The translations under genes were made by a program, and so were the position numbers. A stretch of 64,000 bases of DNA. It comes from Enterococcus dongliensis. Lineage in GTDB: Bacteria; Bacillota; Bacilli; Lactobacillales; Enterococcaceae. Under the pieces are notes generated by a model, which did not search any database, was not told where the DNA came from, and saw only the letters and a list, made by a program, of their open reading frames with translations. Shown piece after piece: positions 17,979 to 26,448 of this stretch (its first letter is position 1; every line of letters starts with the position of its first letter). The stretch is taken from positions 94,682-158,681 of the forward strand of contig NZ_BJDQ01000004.1 of assembly GCF_005405225.1 (NCBI RefSeq). The letters are read 5' to 3'.

Positions 17979-18389
17979 TAAATATTTAATTGCCTTTTTA
18001 TATTTTTCCAATCGTTCATAATCTTTTTTATTCGGATCAGTGATTCTTGATAAATCACTATTATGTTTCAAGTCTGCTAATTTAATCTTCCTCGCCAACT
18101 CATTTGATTTCACTTGAACGAGATACTCTTGATAAGAAAGTTTATTATTCTTGGTTAGAATAGATACTGCTTTTAGAACATTATTCGGTATCCCATGATT
18201 TAGTAAATCGCTTAAGGTGATATCCGAGTCCTCGATAACATCATGCAAGAGAGCTACAGCCTTCTCTTCGTCCGTTTCGACAAGACTGGCGACATAAATC
18301 GGATGATGGATATAATCAATTCCAGCTTTGTCCACCTGTCCTTTGTGCGCTTCTTGTGCAATTATTAAGGCTAAATCATATAGACTCAC
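17970..18389 (-). CDS. HD-domain protein, small alarmone hydrolase-like (RelA/SpoT hydrolase type)
   Basis: Intact 139-aa protein resembling the hydrolase half of RelA/SpoT (SAH/Mesh1-like enzymes, which remove pyrophosphate from (p)ppGpp). Visible motifs are AHKGQVDKAGIDYIHHP (15-30), LLHDVIEDS (metal-binding His49-Asp50, then Glu53-Asp54) and IKLADLKHNSDLSRI near 100-115. GTG start with GGAGG seven nt upstream; it overlaps the preceding small ORF by 4 bp. It lies downstream of a decayed phage-head-protein tail with RelA-synthetase-like features, so an immunity or antitoxin role is plausible. Substrate and role are inferred. Confidence 0.8.
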   Translation of the reverse strand: MSLYDLALIIAQEAHKGQVDKAGIDYIHHPIYVASLVETDEEKAVALLHDVIEDSDITLSDLLNHGIPNNVLKAVSILTKNNKLSYQEYLVQVKSNELARKIKLADLKHNSDLSRITDPNKKDYERLEKYKKAIKYLSA

Positions 18390-18595
18390 TTAATCGCCTC
18401 CAATACTTCTTGTTCAGTAATTTCCTTGTACATTTCGAATTGATCCGACTCAGGCCCAAAATACCTATTCATAATTCCTATAAACAGCCATTTGTTTTTA
18501 ATTTTATCATAGTAAAACTCAGCTCTAGTTGATTTATTTTTTCTGACAATTAAGCCGCTGTATTGAGAATCACTAAGCAAATAATATTCAAACAT
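18386..18595 (-). CDS. Unrecognised small protein in the prophage island
   Basis: Protein of 69 aa from the ATG at 18595, which has AGGTGG ten nt upstream (MFEYYLLSDSQYSGLIVRKN, later WLFIGIMNRYFGPESDQFEM). The open frame extends to 18670, but those 25 codons (AELSEKLVVPTDIDQIKSI) read as the continuation of the frameshifted gene upstream. The compact beta-rich, acidic C-terminal pattern resembles small genes found beside phage head genes, but I do not recognise the family. Its stop overlaps the HD gene start by 4 bp, so the two are probably translated together. Confidence 0.6.
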   Translation of the reverse strand: MFEYYLLSDSQYSGLIVRKNKSTRAEFYYDKIKNKWLFIGIMNRYFGPESDQFEMYKEITEQEVLEAIK

Positions 18596-18599
18596 TATT

Positions 18600-19000
18600 T
18601 TTTTACCACCTATCGATTTGATCTGATCAATATCTGTAGGAACTACTAGCTTCTCTGAAAGTTCAGCCATTTTTTTCTAAACGTGAATACTCACTAGCTT
18701 CTTTGAATGGATCAAGTAATCTCTTCTTTTCATAGAGTTCATGAAGTGAACCATTTTTTAAATCAAAGCTTTCTTTCATATGGAATTGTAATTCAAACTC
18801 ATAATTTTTGGGAGTTAAGAAATTGGCGTTGATGCCATTGTAAGAATTTAAGGGGGGTAGTCCAGTAGTTTTTCACTGTGCTTATAGTATACCCTCTTTT
18901 TTTCAGTTCATCAATGAATGCACTATCATCCTTAACCATGTTCTTAGGTTTTGAGATAGCTGTATACCTTACTACGTCTCGCAACAGTGATCAGATTTTT
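18600..19000 (-). pseudogene. Decayed phage minor head (MuF-like) C-terminus with RelA/SpoT-like pattern
   Basis: Three minus-strand frame segments join into one protein tail. The first is LRDVVRYTAISKPKN through YTISTVKNYW (to about 18850). After a frameshift at a CCCCCC run (18853-18858) comes YNGINANFLTPKNYEFELQF, continuing ESFDLKNGSLHELYEKKR. After a second shift in an A7 run (18670-18676) comes MAELSEKLVVPTDI. This pattern recurs at the ends of phage minor head proteins. D-x-x-R, NG-x-N and E-x-QFH are spaced like the DxxGxR, GYRSxH and ExQxR motifs of RelA synthetases. The N-terminal part is missing. The family link is inference from pattern. Confidence 0.55.
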
Positions 19001-19085
19001 CTTTCTCTTTTCGACGACTGTTCTTGATAATATTAGTATTCTTCGCTTTATAATACTCGTCAAGCAGATGCAGTCGTGGAATCTG

Positions 19086-19421
19086 TTTTTCGTTGATGTT
19101 GAAACACTATTTAAAATGCTGCAAGAAAACCCTATTTTTAAGACTACAAAGGCATATGAAGATTTGGGGTATATTTTCACTAACAAAAAAGATCTTCCAA
19201 TTGATTTTCAAGCATTCGCTCCGACTTTAAAGTCCGCTGCTGAAAAATTAGGGATAAATGAACCTGTAACCACTCACTATCTCAGACATAAACATTCCGA
19301 TAAAGGCAGTAATGAAACGAGTTGGACATACAGACTCATCAACAACGTTTCAAATCCACACACACGTAACCAACAAATGAAAGATTCATTACTTGAAAAG
19401 TTAGAAAGCCTCAAGTATTAA
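19086..19421 (+). pseudogene. Tyrosine recombinase (phage integrase) C-terminal remnant
   Basis: The plus-strand frame YIFTNKKDLPIDFQAF and NEPVTTHYLRHKH matches the integrase catalytic core up to the H-x-x-R box. The frame then shifts. In the +1 frame from about 19289 it continues IPIKAVMKRVGHTDSSTTFQ, ending IHTHVTN, the G-H and C-terminal box of the family. It then returns to the first frame for RNQQMKDSLLEKLESLKY. The usual active-site tyrosine position in this box (I-Y-T-H-V) reads His, and part of the helix after HKH is deleted. It is clearly non-functional. It ends 87 nt from the glnA 3' end, where a phage integrase beside its attachment site would be. Confidence 0.8.
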
Positions 19422-19462
19422 TTTTTTACTTATTTTTACCCCTTATATTAAATACGACAAAA

Positions 19463-19496
19463 GAAAAACCGCTACATACACTGGTATATAGCGGTT
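19463..19496 (-). terminator. Terminator after glnA
   Basis: Near-perfect 13-bp stem with AACCGCTACATAC (19467-19479) and GTATATAGCGGTT (19484-19496), followed on the minus strand by a T run. It lies 11 nt past the glnA stop. If the att interpretation is right, it was brought in by the inserted element. Confidence 0.8.
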
Positions 19497-19507
19497 TGAA
19501 ACTATTA

Positions 19508-20848
19508 CTAATACAATTCTAAATATTGTTCACGTTCCCACTCTGAAACAGTTTGACGGAAAGCTGCCCATTCCATTCGTTTGGCTTCATTGAAATTTGT
19601 ATAAATATGATCACCGAGTGCATCGACCATCGTTTGGTCTTCACGTAGTTCTTTGATTGCATTATGAATCGTAGAAGGTAAATCATAGATTTCTGCTGCT
19701 TTGCGTTCTTCTTCGGTCATCACATAGATATTTCGATCGACTGCTGTTGGTGGTGTCAATTCATTTCGGATCCCATCTAAACCTGCTTCTAATAATACAG
19801 CCATTGTCAAATATGGATTAGCCGCTGGATCAACTGAACGTAATTCTAAACGTGTTGATAATCCGCGTGATTCAGGGACACGAATCAATGGCGAACGGTT
19901 ATGTCCACTCCAAGCTACATAAACTGGTGCTTCAAAACCTGGGACTAAACGTTTGTAAGAGTTTACGATTGGATTACATACTGCCGTGTATGCACGTGCG
20001 TGTTTTAAAAGACCAGCTAAGAATTGATACGCTGTTTTACTCAATTGCATTGGACCATCTTCATCGTAGAAGACATTACCATCTTCATTAAATAATGACA
20101 TGTTGCAGTGCATTCCTGAGCCGTTGATACCGTAAAGTGGTTTTGGCATAAAGGTCGCATGCAGACCGTGTTTGCGTGCAATTGTCTTAACGACTAGCTT
20201 AAATGTTTGAATGTTGTCACAAGCTTCAATTACATCTGCATATTTGAAATCAATCTCGTGTTGTCCTGGAGCGACTTCATGGTGTGAAGCTTCTACTTCG
20301 AATCCTAGACTTTCAAGCTCTAAGACGATATCGCGTCGGCAATTTTCACCTAAGTCTGTTGGTGCAAAATCAAAGTAGCCGCCTTTGTCATTTAGATCCA
20401 ATGTTGGATCACCATTTTCATCTAATTTAAATAAGAAAAATTCTGGTTCTGGTCCTAAATTAAATGAAGTGAAGCCAAATTCGTCCATGCCTTTTAATAC
20501 ACGTTTTAGATTTCCACGAGGATCACCTGCGAATGGCTTGCCATCTGGTCCATAAATATCACAAATCAAACGGCCGACTTTTCCATGATCGTTCTCCCAA
20601 GGAAAGATCATCCAAGTAGATAGATCTGGGTATAAGTACATATCACTTTCTTCGATACGAACGAACCCTTCAATTGATGATCCGTCGAACATCATTTTAT
20701 CATCTAATACTTTCTCCATTTGGCTAACTGGTACTTCAACATTTTTGATAGTCCCTAAAATATCTGTAAACATCAGGCGTAAAAAGCGGACGTTCTCTTC
20801 CTCAACAATTCGTTTAATATCCTCTTTACTTAGATCTCTTTTCGGCAT
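19508..20848 (-). CDS. glnA: Glutamine synthetase, type I
   Basis: ATP-dependent synthesis of glutamine from glutamate and ammonium, the central nitrogen-assimilation step; the enzyme is a dodecamer. Its 446 aa fit the GSI-alpha subtype of Firmicutes. Visible are MFTDILG and FDGSSIEGF at the N-terminus, the ATP/glutamate site [20 protein letters not shown] and the [10 protein letters not shown] loop. The [20 protein letters not shown] and [15 protein letters not shown] motifs follow. It lies 47 nt after glnR, giving the classic glnRA operon. Its last codons carry the 14-bp core duplicated at 17462, so its 3' end may have been rebuilt by an inserted element. Confidence 0.97.
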   Translation of the reverse strand: MPKRDLSKEDIKRIVEEENVRFLRLMFTDILGTIKNVEVPVSQMEKVLDDKMMFDGSSIEGFVRIEESDMYLYPDLSTWMIFPWENDHGKVGRLICDIYGPDGKPFAGDPRGNLKRVLKGMDEFGFTSFNLGPEPEFFLFKLDENGDPTLDLNDKGGYFDFAPTDLGENCRRDIVLELESLGFEVEASHHEVAPGQHEIDFKYADVIEACDNIQTFKLVVKTIARKHGLHATFMPKPLYGINGSGMHCNMSLFNEDGNVFYDEDGPMQLSKTAYQFLAGLLKHARAYTAVCNPIVNSYKRLVPGFEAPVYVAWSGHNRSPLIRVPESRGLSTRLELRSVDPAANPYLTMAVLLEAGLDGIRNELTPPTAVDRNIYVMTEEERKAAEIYDLPSTIHNAIKELREDQTMVDALGDHIYTNFNEAKRMEWAAFRQTVSEWEREQYLELY

Positions 20849-20895
20849 AATATCTAATCCCTTCCTCGCACTTCATTTTTTAAATTCCACAATCA

Positions 20896-21276
20896 CTACA
20901 GTTTCGGCCCTTGTGATTGATATGGATTTTGTTGTTGTAGACCACCTTGCGTCAACATCTCGTCATAAAAAATACGACGAACATCTTTATCAGTCAATGG
21001 CGGTTTTTCTTTGGCAGCTTTAACTTCTTCTTGGCGCATTTGATAGACCCGTTTGATTCCTGCCATATTAAGTCCATCGGATAAATAATCTTTGATTTCT
21101 AATAACACATCAATGTCGTTTAGAGAATACATCCTACGGTTACCCTCACTTCGTTCCGGGTGGATCAATTCTTGCTCCTCATAGTACCGAATCTGTCTTG
21201 CAGTCAAATCTGTTAATTTCATAACCGTACCAATTGGAAAAACGGCAAGTGAACGACGCAATTCTTTTTCCCGCAT
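20896..21276 (-). CDS. glnR: Nitrogen regulator GlnR (MerR family)
   Basis: Dimeric MerR-type repressor that, bound by feedback-inhibited glutamine synthetase, shuts off glnRA and other nitrogen genes. In 126 aa the HTH is at about residues 12-35 (FPIGTVMKLTDLTARQIRYY), followed by EEQELIHPERSEGNRRMYS and a helical dimerisation region. The C-terminal tail (MLTQGGLQQQNPYQSQGPKL) resembles the regulatory tail that glutamine synthetase contacts. The ATG at 21276 has GGAGGAG upstream. A GlnR box and promoter precede the gene. The longer open frame to 21351 covers the promoter and is not coding. Confidence 0.95.
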   Translation of the reverse strand: MREKELRRSLAVFPIGTVMKLTDLTARQIRYYEEQELIHPERSEGNRRMYSLNDIDVLLEIKDYLSDGLNMAGIKRVYQMRQEEVKAAKEKPPLTDKDVRRIFYDEMLTQGGLQQQNPYQSQGPKL

Positions 21277-21309
21277 AACAGCTCCTCCTTGTTTTTTGAT
21301 GTTGAAAAA

Positions 21310-21338
21310 AGGATACCACCCGATAGACCAATCGTCAA
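21310..21338 (-). promoter_or_regulatory. glnRA promoter
   Basis: Minus-strand -35 TTGACG (21333-21338), 17-nt spacer and extended -10 TGGTATCCT (core 21310-21315). It lies just downstream of the GlnR box. Confidence 0.75.
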
Positions 21339-21345
21339 GTGCTAA

Positions 21346-21362
21346 TGTCACATTTTCTTACA
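21346..21362. promoter_or_regulatory. GlnR/TnrA operator
   Basis: TGTCA-N7-TTACA, a full match to the GlnR consensus TGTNAN7TNACA, centred about 15 bp upstream of the glnRA -35 box. Autoregulation by GlnR is expected. Confidence 0.8.
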
Positions 21363-21443
21363 TAGATTTTATGAATATTCGTTTTTTGCTAAAAAACGTG
21401 TAAATCCACTATTTTTTTAACGAAATCTGTTGTTGAACAATGC

Positions 21444-21477
21444 AAAAAAATCTCAGAATCAAAAGATTCCGAGATTT
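21444..21477 (-). terminator. Terminator after the PLP-enzyme gene
   Basis: 13-bp stem with AAATCTCAGAATC (21448-21460) and GATTCCGAGATTT (21465-21477) and one mismatch, followed by a T tract on the minus strand. It separates the hflX cluster from glnRA. Confidence 0.8.
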
Positions 21478-21483
21478 TTATAC

Positions 21484-22734
21484 TTAATAATAAACTTCAT
21501 TCACTGCATTTGTCACAGCAACCTTTACATGTTCAAAAGTCAATCCACCTTGAAGGTACAATGAATATGGTTCTCTCAATGGGCCATCTGCACTCAATTC
21601 GATACTTGCACCTTGGATAAATGTTCCCGCCGCCATAATAATATCATCTTCATATCCTGCCATATAAGAAGGTATCGGTGCGACATAGGCATCAATTGGG
21701 GAATATTTTTGAATCGCCTGACAAAACTGAATCATTTTTTCTCGATCTTGAAAGTCAATCAATTGAATCAAATCTGTCCGCGGCTGATTCCATTTAGGGG
21801 TCGAATCCAACTGATGTTCTGCTAATAGTGCAGCAGAAAAAATCGCTCCTTGAACCGCTTGGCTGACGACATGTGGTGCTAAGAAAAATCCCTGGAGCAT
21901 ATCAAAAACATTTCCTAACATCGCTCCGCCTTCTGCTCCGACTCCTGGTGTTGTTAAACGATAGGCGCAGCGTTCGATCAACACTTGTTTCCCCACGATG
22001 TAACCGCCAGTTTTAGCAATTCCGCCGCCTGGGTTTTTAATCAAAGAACCAGCCATTATGTCTGCACCGACTTGTGTCGGTTCCAACAACTCCACAAACT
22101 CTCCGTAACAATTATCAACAAAAATAACGACATCAGGTGCGATAGTTTTTACAAACTCACACATTTCTTTGATTTTTTCAATTGTAAATGAAGGTCGTGC
22201 TGCATAACCACGAGAACGTTGGATCGCTACGACTTTCGTTTTTTCTGTGATTTTTTTCCGGATGCCGTCAAAATCAACACTGCCATCTTGTAAAAGTCCA
22301 ACTTCATCATAACCAATGTTGTATTCCTTAAACGAGCCAATTCCATTACCTTGAACGCCAATTACTTCTAGCAACGTGTCATATGGTGTTCCTGTAATGT
22401 AAAGCAGATCCTCTCCTGGACGCAAGACTCCAAAAAGTGAGGTAGCGATGGCATGTGTGCCTGAAACAATCTGCGGACGTACTAACGCTGCTTCTGTACC
22501 AAAAGTTTGGGCATAAACAGCTTCTAAAACATCTCGCCCTTGGTCATCATTCCCGTAACCTGTCGAAGCTAGAAAATGACTTTCAGAGACATGGTTTTCA
22601 CGAAAAGCCGTTAAAACTTTGGCTTGGTTTGATAACGCAATTTCTCGCACTTCTTGTAATCGTTCAGCAATTCTTTGATCAATTTTATCTATTTTCTCAA
22701 CCAGTCCAGGCGCCAGCTCAGTTGTCCAGTTCAT
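21484..22734 (-). CDS. PLP-dependent enzyme, YnbB family (cystathionine gamma-synthase-like, annotated aluminium resistance)
   Basis: Fold-type I pyridoxal-phosphate protein of about 416 aa, related to cystathionine and methionine gamma-lyases. Visible are the cofactor-binding run RPQIVSGTHAIATSLFGVLR, the Asp of VIFVDNCYGEFVE, and a lysine in GSLIKNPGGGIAKTGGYIVG that probably carries the PLP. Family members sit beside hflX and glnR in many Firmicutes (YnbB in Bacillus), and their true reaction is not settled. The start at 22734 (AGGAG eight nt upstream) overlaps the hflX stop by 17 bp; the longer frame to 22818 lies inside hflX. Confidence 0.85.
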   Translation of the reverse strand: MNWTTELAPGLVEKIDKIDQRIAERLQEVREIALSNQAKVLTAFRENHVSESHFLASTGYGNDDQGRDVLEAVYAQTFGTEAALVRPQIVSGTHAIATSLFGVLRPGEDLLYITGTPYDTLLEVIGVQGNGIGSFKEYNIGYDEVGLLQDGSVDFDGIRKKITEKTKVVAIQRSRGYAARPSFTIEKIKEMCEFVKTIAPDVVIFVDNCYGEFVELLEPTQVGADIMAGSLIKNPGGGIAKTGGYIVGKQVLIERCAYRLTTPGVGAEGGAMLGNVFDMLQGFFLAPHVVSQAVQGAIFSAALLAEHQLDSTPKWNQPRTDLIQLIDFQDREKMIQFCQAIQKYSPIDAYVAPIPSYMAGYEDDIIMAAGTFIQGASIELSADGPLREPYSLYLQGGLTFEHVKVAVTNAVNEVYY

Positions 22735-23962
22735 CTTCCATTCTCCTAATCCAAAGCGATTTTTTCTTAGCGAATCCTCGAACGATATACTGCTCCTTCT
22801 CTTCATCAAAAGTCTCATTTAACACAAGCGTCTCTCGCTTCATTTCACTTAACGCTTGCCCTTCATCAGCATTTAACGTTACTAAGTAAGGCTCTAATAG
22901 ATTCATCACTTCTTGTTTGATTGCTTCAGCCAGAAGTTCTTTGCCTTTATTGGTTTTCGCAGAAATCAAGACATTGGGAAACAACGTTGGTGTAAAAGAA
23001 AATCCATCGATTCGATCGGCTTTATTATAGATTGTCAGCATCGGAATATCATCCATCTCAAGTTCTTTCAATAAATCAATTACAGTTTTTTCCTGTTGTT
23101 GACGATCTTCCGCACTAGCATCAACGATATGCAATAAAAGATCCATCCCACGACTTTCTTCTAGTGTTGATTGAAAGGCATCTACTAATTGTGTTGGCAA
23201 ATCTTGGATGAAGCCTACTGTATCAGTAATGGTCGTCTCCATGCCTTGTGGTAACCGCCAACGTTTTGTTAATGGATCCAACGTGGCAAATAACTGATCC
23301 TCAGAATAGGTATCAGCATTGGTCAATAGATTTAAGATTGTTGATTTCCCCGCATTCGTATACCCAATCAATCCCATTTGAAAAACACTTGATTGTTGCC
23401 TTTTTTGTCTGCTCCGTTCACGGTGCGCTTCAACTTCTTTGATTTCTTTTTTGATTGCCGAGATTCGACGACGGATATGCCGGCGATCTGTCTCCAATTT
23501 GGTCTCCCCAGGTCCGCGCGTCCCAATTCCTCCGCCTAGACGAGAGAGACTTTGTCCCTGACCAGCTAAACGCGGCAATAAATAATCCAACTGTGCCAGT
23601 TCCACTTGTAATTTCCCTTCTTTGGAACGAGCACGCTGGGCAAAAATATCTAAGATCAATTGAATTCGATCAATCACCGGGACACCAACTTGCGCTTCGA
23701 TCGTTTGACTTTGCCGAGGAGTCAATGCGTGATTAAAAATCACTAGTTCGGCTTCATGAGCATCTACAAGCTGTGCCAACTCTTCTACTTTTCCTTTTCC
23801 AATAATCGTTTGTCGATCTACTCTGGGACGCTTTTGAGTTAATGAAAAAACGATTTCGCCATGAGCCGTCTTGGTTAGTCCGGCCAACTCATGCATCGAT
23901 TCTAAGTAATTATATTTGCTTTCGTCTGTCTCGACGCCGACTAAAATGACTCTTTCTGACAA
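22718..23962 (-). CDS. hflX: GTPase HflX
   Basis: Ribosome-associated GTPase that splits stalled 70S ribosomes after heat or antibiotic stress. In 414 aa the N-terminal HflX domain includes RVDRQTIIGKGKVEELAQ and the glycine-rich GQGQSLSRLGGGIGTRGPGE. The G domain has G1 GYTNAGKST, G3 DTVGFI and G4 NKAD, followed by a C-terminal region ending RRMEDELDN. It lies downstream of miaA, as in many bacteria, and its stop overlaps the next gene. Function is well supported by family. Confidence 0.95.
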   Translation of the reverse strand: MSERVILVGVETDESKYNYLESMHELAGLTKTAHGEIVFSLTQKRPRVDRQTIIGKGKVEELAQLVDAHEAELVIFNHALTPRQSQTIEAQVGVPVIDRIQLILDIFAQRARSKEGKLQVELAQLDYLLPRLAGQGQSLSRLGGGIGTRGPGETKLETDRRHIRRRISAIKKEIKEVEAHRERSRQKRQQSSVFQMGLIGYTNAGKSTILNLLTNADTYSEDQLFATLDPLTKRWRLPQGMETTITDTVGFIQDLPTQLVDAFQSTLEESRGMDLLLHIVDASAEDRQQQEKTVIDLLKELEMDDIPMLTIYNKADRIDGFSFTPTLFPNVLISAKTNKGKELLAEAIKQEVMNLLEPYLVTLNADEGQALSEMKRETLVLNETFDEEKEQYIVRGFAKKKSLWIRRMEDELDN

Positions 23963-24020
23963 TCTGTTTTCCCCCTAAATTTTATTATCAAATGGTTCAA
24001 AAAATTGATATGGCATCTAG

Positions 24021-24941
24021 CTAGTCTTGATCTTCTAGCCACCGGGCAATATCTGCTTCGATGGTTGAAATCATTTCTGGCTGTTTTACCAAATCATACC
24101 AATGGACGGACATTCGATTACGAAACCAAGTTAATTGACGCTTTGCATAACGTCGGGAATGTAACTTTACCTCTTCAACAGCCTCTTCCAACGAAGTATC
24201 TCCTGAAAAATAAGGAAATAGTTCTTTATAACCAATTCCTTGTGCGGCTTGGACATCAGGCGTCTTTGCCAATTTTTTCGCTTCTGCTAATAAACCTTGC
24301 TCAACCATCAGATCAACACGATGGTTAATTCGCTGATACAAAATGGTGCGCTCGGTATTTAAACCAATCAAAAAGCTATCATAGAGCTTTTTAGGCTGTT
24401 CTTTTGGCTCTAAGATCGAATGACCCGTCAATTGAAAAACTTCCAAGGCTCGAATCATTTTTTTGCGATTGTTGTAATGAATCTTCTCAGCTGCTAGAGC
24501 ATCTACTGCGCATAATTTTTCCCACAGTGCTTGGTTACCATTTTTTTCTGCAAATGCCTCATATTTTTTTCGCAAAGAATCATCTTCTGGTTCTCCTTCA
24601 CTACCAAGCTTGTAATCCCACAATAAAGATTGGATATATAATCCTGTTCCTCCAACGATAATCGGCAACTTTCCCCGCTGAGTGATTGCTTGGATGGTCT
24701 GCCTAGCAGTTTTTTGAAAATCTGCTGCTGAGTAACTTTGATCCGCATCACGCACATCGATCAAGTGATGAGGGATTCCTGCCATTTCTTCACTAGTTAC
24801 CTTGGCAGTACCAATATCCAGCCCACGGTAAACTTGCATGGAATCACCGCTGATAATTTCTCCATCGAAGCGCTTTGCTAAATCAATGCTTAAACTTGTT
24901 TTACCAACAGCTGTTGGACCTACGATAGCAATTACTTTCAT
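24021..24941 (-). CDS. miaA: tRNA dimethylallyltransferase
   Basis: Transfers a dimethylallyl group from DMAPP to N6 of A37 in tRNAs reading UNN codons. The 306-aa protein has a P-loop GPTAVGKT (8-15), DSMQVYRGLDIGTAK, and HHLIDVRDADQSYSAADF. VGGTGLYIQSLLWDY and the C-terminal RRYAKRQLTWFRNR complete the usual motif set. Its DMAPP substrate would come from the mevalonate pathway encoded later in the window. The start overlaps the stop of the upstream phosphodiesterase gene by 4 bp, and hflX follows 58 bp downstream. Confidence 0.96.
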   Translation of the reverse strand: MKVIAIVGPTAVGKTSLSIDLAKRFDGEIISGDSMQVYRGLDIGTAKVTSEEMAGIPHHLIDVRDADQSYSAADFQKTARQTIQAITQRGKLPIIVGGTGLYIQSLLWDYKLGSEGEPEDDSLRKKYEAFAEKNGNQALWEKLCAVDALAAEKIHYNNRKKMIRALEVFQLTGHSILEPKEQPKKLYDSFLIGLNTERTILYQRINHRVDLMVEQGLLAEAKKLAKTPDVQAAQGIGYKELFPYFSGDTSLEEAVEEVKLHSRRYAKRQLTWFRNRMSVHWYDLVKQPEMISTIEADIARWLEDQD

Positions 24942-25672
24942 TGGTTGTACCTGCTTCTCATACGTAGTGCTTTTTCAGGGAAATCAGTAATTATTCCGGC
25001 AAAATCATTTTCAAAACAAGTCATCATCGTTTCATATAGGTTAGGAGTCCAAGGCCGCAGTGCTTTTGGATAATCCTTAACAATCTCAGGATGTTGTTTT
25101 ACCCAATCATAGTTTGGATGCAACCCTTCAATAAAATCTGTCTCTAAAACACATTGATATTTTTTCAAATCATTTTTTTGCAGCAGATCATATTGGATAT
25201 CTGGTTCAAACTCGTGCATGATTCGTAAGGAATCAAGGTTGAAACTGACATACCAATAAGTAAACGGCCATTTTTTGCTAGTCATAATCTCTGAAATTTT
25301 TTTCTCGATTCCTGGATAATGGAATTTATTGGTCTTAAGTTCAATACATAAAAAACCTCTGAAGCGCATCTGTAACAACAGATTCAAAACTTCCTGCAAA
25401 GTCGAAATCTTTGTTGCTTGATATTTTTTATCGAACCAACTACCAGCATCCAATTCTTTAATTTCTGCTAATGTCAACTCTCGAATCAGACCTTTACCAT
25501 CTGTTGTGCGATCTACACTTTCATCATGGATTACGACGAGTTGCTGATCAGCTGTCATGTGAACATCTAACTCAATCCCGTCTGCTCCCGAGCGCACGGC
25601 TTCCATGAACGCCGGCAATGTATTTTCCGGGTGAGTTCCCGCGCTCCCGCGATGAGCAATAATTACTGTCAT
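24938..25672 (-). CDS. Glycerophosphodiester phosphodiesterase
   Basis: Cytosolic TIM-barrel enzyme that splits glycerophosphodiesters (phospholipid head groups) into glycerol-3-phosphate and an alcohol. In 244 aa I see the catalytic opening AHRGSAGTHPENT (His7, Arg8), the metal-binding ELDVHMTADQQLVVIHD with its second histidine, and the later ELKTNK and IITDFPEKAL motifs. No signal peptide is present, so it is not the secreted type. The ATG at 25672 follows GAGGTG; the frame open to 25690 includes that site. It is co-transcribed with miaA by overlap. Confidence 0.92.
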   Translation of the reverse strand: MTVIIAHRGSAGTHPENTLPAFMEAVRSGADGIELDVHMTADQQLVVIHDESVDRTTDGKGLIRELTLAEIKELDAGSWFDKKYQATKISTLQEVLNLLLQMRFRGFLCIELKTNKFHYPGIEKKISEIMTSKKWPFTYWYVSFNLDSLRIMHEFEPDIQYDLLQKNDLKKYQCVLETDFIEGLHPNYDWVKQHPEIVKDYPKALRPWTPNLYETMMTCFENDFAGIITDFPEKALRMRSRYNQ

Positions 25673-25738
25673 CTCTATCACCTCGTCCAAAATTATAGAT
25701 TAATTAAATAATCTGTTTTGTTTTTCTAGTCAACAGTC

Positions 25739-26254
25739 CTATTGGATTTTGAAATAGCGTAAAGGACGTTCAGTTGAACGTGACAACTGTTGTCGTTTCT
25801 CATTCAAGATTTCCAAAAGCTGTTCGGAAAAAGTCTCCATTACAATACGGCCGCCTTTATAAGTGAAACCGCCGATTTTAACGGTCTCTTCAGGAGACAA
25901 AATAACCTTTCGATGAGAAATGTTTTTAAAAAATTCTTCAATCAAATAATTAGGTAAATAAAAACTATTTTGAGCGGTGAATGAATTCAAATAAATAAAA
26001 TCATCGATTGTAATATAACAATCATCGAATGAATTAAACGCAACATAGTCTTGCATTAAAATATTACGTTTAGATAAAATCTCGTTTATTTTTTTATTTA
26101 ATAAATTAATCGTTTCAATCTCTTTCACCTGATGTTCTAATTCTCTTGCTCGATAGTGTCGTGAATCGAGATGTTTAAAAACTGCAAAGACCGCAATCCC
26201 TGTCAGTCCCGCTCCAATTAATACGCCGATTAATCCAATAAGTGCAATTTCCAC
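25739..26254 (-). CDS. Membrane-anchored protein of unknown function
   Basis: Protein of 171 aa that I do not recognise. An N-terminal membrane segment (ALIGLIGVLIGAGLTGIAVF, about residues 3-26) is followed by a charged helix (about 30-65) that could form a coiled coil. The rest looks globular, rich in Tyr and Phe (YITIDDFIYLNSF, LPNYLIEEFFKNI, KIGGFTYKGGRIVMETF). The layout suggests a small signal-anchored cytoplasmic domain. It stands 66 bp upstream of the phosphodiesterase-miaA-hflX cluster and may share its transcript. No function is assigned. Confidence 0.7.
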   Translation of the reverse strand: MEIALIGLIGVLIGAGLTGIAVFAVFKHLDSRHYRARELEHQVKEIETINLLNKKINEILSKRNILMQDYVAFNSFDDCYITIDDFIYLNSFTAQNSFYLPNYLIEEFFKNISHRKVILSPEETVKIGGFTYKGGRIVMETFSEQLLEILNEKRQQLSRSTERPLRYFKIQ

Positions 26255-26448
26255 GTTTGTTCCTCCTACTGTATAATGATAAAATTATTTTTGCAAAAAA
26301 CTACTTCGAACCAATTAATCTTTTTTTGATAGTCGTACTCGATTCTATCGAAAATGGGTCGATTGTCTTATTCTTATCGTTATTAATAGTACCATATTTC
26401 CTTGTTTCTTTGATAGTTTGACTCACGTAAAAAAATCAAAGCCTTATA

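Noticed and set aside
19000..19110. Minus-strand frame reading LHLLDEYYKAKNTNIIKNSR and onward to a stop near 19000
   Set aside because: About 40 codons, no start and no family I recognise. It may be more of the phage relic, but it overlaps the integrase remnant and cannot be supported as a gene.
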